Notes under the pieces: generated by a model
Database searches by the model: none
Told to the model about the DNA's origin: nothing
The model's input: the letters and a program-made list of their open reading frames with translations, nothing else
Position numbers and translations under genes: made by a program
Assembly: GCA_937921035.1 (NCBI GenBank)
Contig: CALEUL010000061.1
Coordinates: forward strand, 62,001-126,000
From: an uncultured Porphyromonadaceae bacterium
Lineage (GTDB): Bacteria > Bacteroidota > Bacteroidia > Bacteroidales > Muribaculaceae
DNA length: 64,000 nt
Reading direction: 5' to 3'
Shown: piece after piece, positions 60,545-64,000 of the stretch
How the letters are laid out: each line of letters opens with the position of its first letter
Position numbering within the stretch: the first letter of the stretch is position 1

Positions 60545-60583
60545 CCAAAAAAAGAACCGCACCCGGGAAGGATACGGTTCTTT
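60545..60583 (-). terminator. Terminator of the SusD-SusE-SusF operon
   Basis: AAAGAACCG (60551-60559) pairs with CGGTTCTTT (60575-60583); on the minus strand the stem is followed by a T-run, 20 bases after the stop of the SusF-like gene. Confidence 0.85.
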
Positions 60584-60603
60584 GATATTGGTTCTGTGCG
60601 ATG

Positions 60604-62088
60604 TTATTTCTTCACTACGCTCACATAGTTGGGGAATACATCAAAGTGGAAGCTGATTTCGTATGTGCCGGGTTCTTCAATCTTGTAGTTGCCGGCATTC
60701 TGCCATACGCTGTTGAAAGTGCCGTCCTGTGTACCGTAGCTCAGTGCCCAGGAGTTGTTTACGCATGCCTTGAACTCGCCTGCCTCTGTGAATTCCTGAG
60801 TGATAGTCCATACGGTCTTCTGACTGTTAGGAGTGAGTGCGGGAGCGGTCTTTTCACTCCATCCGTTGAACGCGCCAACGAGGTTAAGCACCGGAATAGG
60901 AGTAGCTTTCCAGGTCATATCGATGATATTAGCCTGAATATAGTACAGTCCGGTAGTGGGCACCTTCATTGTAGCGGTGGATGTAACGTCGTAGATCATC
61001 TTGCCGGAGAGCACGCCGTCATTGTCTTCCTGGTCGCCGTCGGGGCGATAGTTCACACCGTTCAGCGAGGGCTGGCCGGTGAACCAGAAGCGGTTGCTCA
61101 GACGCATCGTGCCTTCGTAGTGGATATAGTCGCCAGTGTTGGTAAGGCGCATAATCTTGTCGAAGTTGGATGTGGAGGATCCGAAACCGGGAACCCACAG
61201 ATAGTCGAACGCCTGGTCGATGGAGTAGCGGAGTGTCTCAAGGTTGATCTTGATGATGTACGGACCTTCCTGTGCGATGGTGCCAGCCTCCGTCTCGGCT
61301 TCGGGAGCTGCCACGAGGCTGCCGCTGAGGTTGCTGTCGCCTACAACAGCGCCGTATGCGCCTGCCCATGTACCGGCCTCGAATGCCGATTTGGGAACTA
61401 CTTTCCACTTGTAGCCATCGCTGGCCTGGGCGGCTGTAACATCTATCTTAACCATGAATTCGGGATGGTCGTAGGGATTGCCTTCCTCTATTTGTGTGAA
61501 AGCTATACCCTTCTTCACATTCCAGTCGCAGAAGGATCCTACGAGATAATATCCTTCCTCGATAACGTTCTCCTGCGGGCAAGGCTTAACGTTTACAACA
61601 CCGTTGAAGTAATACTCGTCCTTGCCGCCGAGGCGTACGCTGCTGGTGCCGTTAACGGCATAGGCAGCCACACGCAGGTAAATATCCTTGGCGTCGGGAC
61701 TCTTGCTTATAAGACTGTTGAAGGCCGACTGAACTTCGGCTACAGGCAGGTAAGCCATGCCGGTGGTATCGACACTCATTGCCAGACTGATAGTCTTGTC
61801 GGCCGAGTATGCGTCGGTAGCCGAGAATTCGGCAACCGGCTGAAGCTTGTAGGGTGCGGGGAGTGGTTCGTAGGTAACGTTGAACATGTCCACAGGGCGC
61901 TCTGCCGCTTTAAGTGCGGGAAGGTCCACCGTGCTGCCCATCACCGAGGTGAAGGCAAGGGTCTGGGAGTCGTATACGCCCAGATCGGGATTGCTCTGGG
62001 CCGGGGGGGTGGGCAGATCGTAGGATTCGCAAGAAGCGAGGAACAATCCTGCGAGTGCCGCCAGAGCTATAACGGGATAATTTTTCAT
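60604..62088 (-). CDS. SusF/SusE-family starch-binding lipoprotein
   Basis: 494 residues, lipobox LASC (Cys20). After an N-terminal Ig-like domain the protein has two carbohydrate-binding-type domains: one starting EGYYLVGSFCDWNVKKGIAF near residue 178, the other LNLVGAFNGWSEKTAPALTP near 395, the G-x-F-x-x-W motif being typical of SusE/SusF starch-binding modules. Between them is a domain with YLWVPGFGSSTSNFDKIMRL and FWFTGQPSLNGV. It is held on the outer surface and helps bind starch oligosaccharides. It is the last gene of the operon, 25 bases behind the SusE-like gene. Confidence 0.87.
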   Translation of the reverse strand: MKNYPVIALAALAGLFLASCESYDLPTPPAQSNPDLGVYDSQTLAFTSVMGSTVDLPALKAAERPVDMFNVTYEPLPAPYKLQPVAEFSATDAYSADKTISLAMSVDTTGMAYLPVAEVQSAFNSLISKSPDAKDIYLRVAAYAVNGTSSVRLGGKDEYYFNGVVNVKPCPQENVIEEGYYLVGSFCDWNVKKGIAFTQIEEGNPYDHPEFMVKIDVTAAQASDGYKWKVVPKSAFEAGTWAGAYGAVVGDSNLSGSLVAAPEAETEAGTIAQEGPYIIKINLETLRYSIDQAFDYLWVPGFGSSTSNFDKIMRLTNTGDYIHYEGTMRLSNRFWFTGQPSLNGVNYRPDGDQEDNDGVLSGKMIYDVTSTATMKVPTTGLYYIQANIIDMTWKATPIPVLNLVGAFNGWSEKTAPALTPNSQKTVWTITQEFTEAGEFKACVNNSWALSYGTQDGTFNSVWQNAGNYKIEEPGTYEISFHFDVFPNYVSVVKK

Positions 62089-62113
62089 ATCTGTATTATG
62101 CTATTTTCGTTAA

Positions 62114-63022
62114 TTATTCGGCAACCGCAGTGATTACCACCTTGGGTTCGGATGAATTGGAGAGATCGACAAAGAAGTGGAGCTTGCCGGAGTAGTTGGG
62201 GAAGCTGAAGGAGTCCTTGGTAGCAGCAAGACCGTGGTCGAGTGTCGAACCGGCGACAAAGTCGGGGAATTCCACAGGTGTATCGGAATCGGTACCGCCA
62301 GAGCAGCCGAAGGAGTTGGCATCCCAGCCTTCGAGTGCGGTGTAGAAACGGAACATACAGTTGTCCTGTGTAAAATCGATTGTACCGTAGTACTTCTTGC
62401 TGTCGATTTCGTCGACGTTCTCCGAAAGGGTGTAGGGTGCAAGTTTGTCGGCGTTGGCTGCTTCCGGACCAATCCAGTCGCCAACGTAGTTACCTATAAC
62501 GTAGATTATCCCGGGGATAGGCAGTTTGAGATATCCCTGTACTCGGTTGAGCGAGGTTACATTGGATGTAATCACATTGCTGCTTTCAATACCGCTGATA
62601 AAAGCCTGACCACGGAGATAAACCTTCTGTTCGCCGAGGTCGACATAATCCTCGGGTGTTTCAACCCCGTGGAGCTTGCACAGGGCCATTGCAAGGTCGG
62701 ATTCCTTGAAGGTCATCTGCGAAAGAGTGCCGGTACCGGTGGGAGTAAGGGTCTCGTAGGTTGTAAAATCCTCGGCAATAGCCACCTGCAGGCGGTACTG
62801 TGTAACAGCGGAAAAGCCATAATCGGGCTGGCCGTTGAGCGTAATGTCGAAGGTGCCGTTATCCGTCAGCTCGTAGTAATCGTTCTGGAACGACGGTGTG
62901 TAGATTTTGAACGACTCGGCGTTCGGCTCGTGGTATTGCGGATCGGTGTTCTCGCTGCAGGAGGAGAATCCTGCAATAGCGACAGCAGCCGCAAGCACGG
63001 TATATAATTTAGCGAATTTCAT
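62114..63022 (-). CDS. SusE-like surface lipoprotein
   Basis: 302 residues, lipobox FSSC (Cys22). The N-terminal part (ESFKIYTPSFQNDYYELTDNGTFDITLNGQPDYGFSAVTQYRLQVA, best read as short strands) matches the SusE outer-membrane Ig-like domain, and the C-terminal part has IYVIGNYVGDWIGPEAAN and CMFRFYTALEGWDANSFGCSG, similar to the SusE/F binding modules. It would bind alpha-glucan on the cell surface. It lies between the SusD and SusF-like genes, with 25 bases on each side. Shorter than many SusE proteins (about 380), with one module fewer. Confidence 0.82.
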   Translation of the reverse strand: MKFAKLYTVLAAAVAIAGFSSCSENTDPQYHEPNAESFKIYTPSFQNDYYELTDNGTFDITLNGQPDYGFSAVTQYRLQVAIAEDFTTYETLTPTGTGTLSQMTFKESDLAMALCKLHGVETPEDYVDLGEQKVYLRGQAFISGIESSNVITSNVTSLNRVQGYLKLPIPGIIYVIGNYVGDWIGPEAANADKLAPYTLSENVDEIDSKKYYGTIDFTQDNCMFRFYTALEGWDANSFGCSGGTDSDTPVEFPDFVAGSTLDHGLAATKDSFSFPNYSGKLHFFVDLSNSSEPKVVITAVAE

Positions 63023-63047
63023 ATCTTTATTATGATTTTAGGTGAAA

Positions 63048-64000
63048 TCAATAGCCTTCGTTCTGGCCGATGGTTGCAACGTACTGGTAAGGCACGGGGT
63101 ACAGCGCACGGTATGCGGGGATGCCGGCGCCTTCATACACGCCGTTCTTCCACGACCATACATAGCTGCTGCCGGTGTACTTGCCAAAGCGGATAAGGTC
63201 GCTGCGGCGGTGTCCTTCCATGTAGAGTTCCTTCTGGCGTTCGCTCAGTACTACATCGGATGTAAGGGCGCCTACGGGGTCCATGCCTGCGCGTTCGCGT
63301 ACCTGGTTGAGGTAGTTCAGACCGTCGCACTGCACACCGTGAAGCTGGCATTCGGCAAGCATCAGATATGTATCGGCGAGGCGGAACAGGGGATAATCCA
63401 CGTTGGAGAGCTGTGTGCCGTTGTTGGTGGCACCTGCGGTATTCTCATAATCATCCTCCGGAGCATTGGAGTACTTGATAAGCATGTAGCCGCACGATTT
63501 GGCATCACAAGATGCAAGGTCGGGAATTTCTTCCTGGAAGGTTCCTTCGTAGATAAGACGTCGGTTGTCGCCCTTGAGTGCCTTGGACAGCTCGGGACGC
63601 AGACGCAGACCCGACCAGGGCACACCCTGGCTGTTGAGACGTGTGAGAACGTCGGCGGGAGCAGATTCAACCCAGCAGCCTACTGTAAGGTAGGTTGTGC
63701 CGCCCCATGTTTCCATGCGGCCCTGCTCCTGAGGAATAGCCCATAGAATTTCGCCGTTGCCTACGTATTTGTCGTTGGTGGCGCAGAAAAGATACTTGTA
63801 TTCGGGAGCGAGCTGAATACCGGTGGAAACAACTTTCTTGCAGGCGTCGGCGCACTTGTCCCACATGGCGGTGCCGGTATATACTTCGGCGTTGAGATAC
63901 AGCTTTGCAAGGAGCATGTAGCCTGCCTCGCGGCTCACACGGCCGTATGCCTGTTCTGCAGCGGGCTTAAGATCGGGCACGGAGGCCTCGAGTTCAGCCG
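63048..64000 (-). CDS. SusD/RagB-family protein, 5' end outside window
   Basis: The frame is open to the window edge, so only the C-terminal 316 residues are seen. They show the SusD tail: SREAGYMLLAKLYLNAEVYTG, GNGEILWAIPQEQG, YPLFRLADTYLMLAECQLHG and SERQKELYMEGHRRSDLIRFG, ending QYVATIGQNEGY. The last two segments are hallmarks of the RagB/SusD C-terminal domain. It is followed by SusE- and SusF-like genes, so a susC gene is expected just beyond the window. With the GH13 gene nearby, a starch or related alpha-glucan substrate is inferred. Confidence 0.93.
   Translation of the reverse strand, partial: AELEASVPDLKPAAEQAYGRVSREAGYMLLAKLYLNAEVYTGTAMWDKCADACKKVVSTGIQLAPEYKYLFCATNDKYVGNGEILWAIPQEQGRMETWGGTTYLTVGCWVESAPADVLTRLNSQGVPWSGLRLRPELSKALKGDNRRLIYEGTFQEEIPDLASCDAKSCGYMLIKYSNAPEDDYENTAGATNNGTQLSNVDYPLFRLADTYLMLAECQLHGVQCDGLNYLNQVRERAGMDPVGALTSDVVLSERQKELYMEGHRRSDLIRFGKYTGSSYVWSWKNGVYEGAGIPAYRALYPVPYQYVATIGQNEGY

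Noticed and set aside
60601..62133. 510-codon frame opposite the SusF-like gene
   Set aside because: Same cause; the minus strand holds a clear lipoprotein with starch-binding motifs and its own terminator.
1..64000. CRISPR arrays, tRNA or rRNA genes, integrases and insertion sequences
   Set aside because: I looked for spaced repeats, cloverleaf-like segments and transposase or integrase motifs and saw none, including at both edges of the NACHT operon.

Overview
The window comes from a member of the Bacteroidales, most likely a Muribaculaceae-type gut bacterium. The basis is two SusC/SusD-type polysaccharide utilisation regions, many lipoproteins with an SxxC-type lipobox, promoters of the Bacteroidetes form (TTTG, about 19-20 bases, TAnnTTTG) ahead of many genes, a classical menaquinone pathway, and Por-type C-terminal tails. 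The exact genus is an inference; no rRNA or tRNA gene is present.

Layout. 1-10.8 kb: the end of a divergent GH43-like lipoprotein gene, then an alpha-mannoside-type utilisation operon (IPT/TIG-NHL lipoprotein, SusC, SusD, glycan-binding lipoprotein, GH125). 10.9-11.4 kb: dtd. 11.4-21.4 kb: a tightly overlapping four-gene operon, clearly more AT-rich than its flanks: a 1539-residue HEPN-like/NACHT NTPase, a 1216-residue protein that looks like a string of S1/OB-type domains, a protein with two C-terminal membrane helices, and a small protein of unknown fold. This is the best candidate in the window for an undescribed system, probably for immunity. 21.4-31.7 kb: GH3, an AlaX-like editing protein, gltB-gltD, a lipoprotein and a DUF486 membrane protein. 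31.7-36.4 kb: a nonulosonic (sialic-like) acid cluster with an unusual acetyltransferase-NeuC fusion. 36.6-44.8 kb: exported proteins, a beta-helix protein, menA, a two-barrel plus PCMD-lipoprotein operon, a DUF4136 lipoprotein and a small unknown protein. 44.8-46.8 kb: agmatine-to-putrescine genes aguA-aguB. 46.8-49.7 kb: phosphoethanolamine-transferase-like and BamA/TamA-like genes. 50-54.4 kb: GC-rich menD-menB-menC-menE. 54.4-57.5 kb: an iron/B12-type ABC importer preceded by what looks like the last fragment of its lost TonB-dependent receptor. 57.6-64 kb: a starch-type region with a secreted GH13, a DUF4855-like lipoprotein, and divergent SusD-SusE-SusF-like genes running off the window.

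How the genes work together. The two Sus-type loci would capture and degrade mannosides and alpha-glucans at the cell surface. The men genes feed menaquinone to anaerobic respiration. gltBD and aguAB serve nitrogen and polyamine metabolism. The nonulosonate genes probably supply a surface sugar, but no CMP-activating enzyme is present in the window. In the 11.4-21.4 kb operon the overlapping stops and starts imply co-translation and a joint function; the NTPase plus nucleic-acid-binding array plus membrane protein resembles a sensor-effector defence module. That reading is inference and has not been tested.
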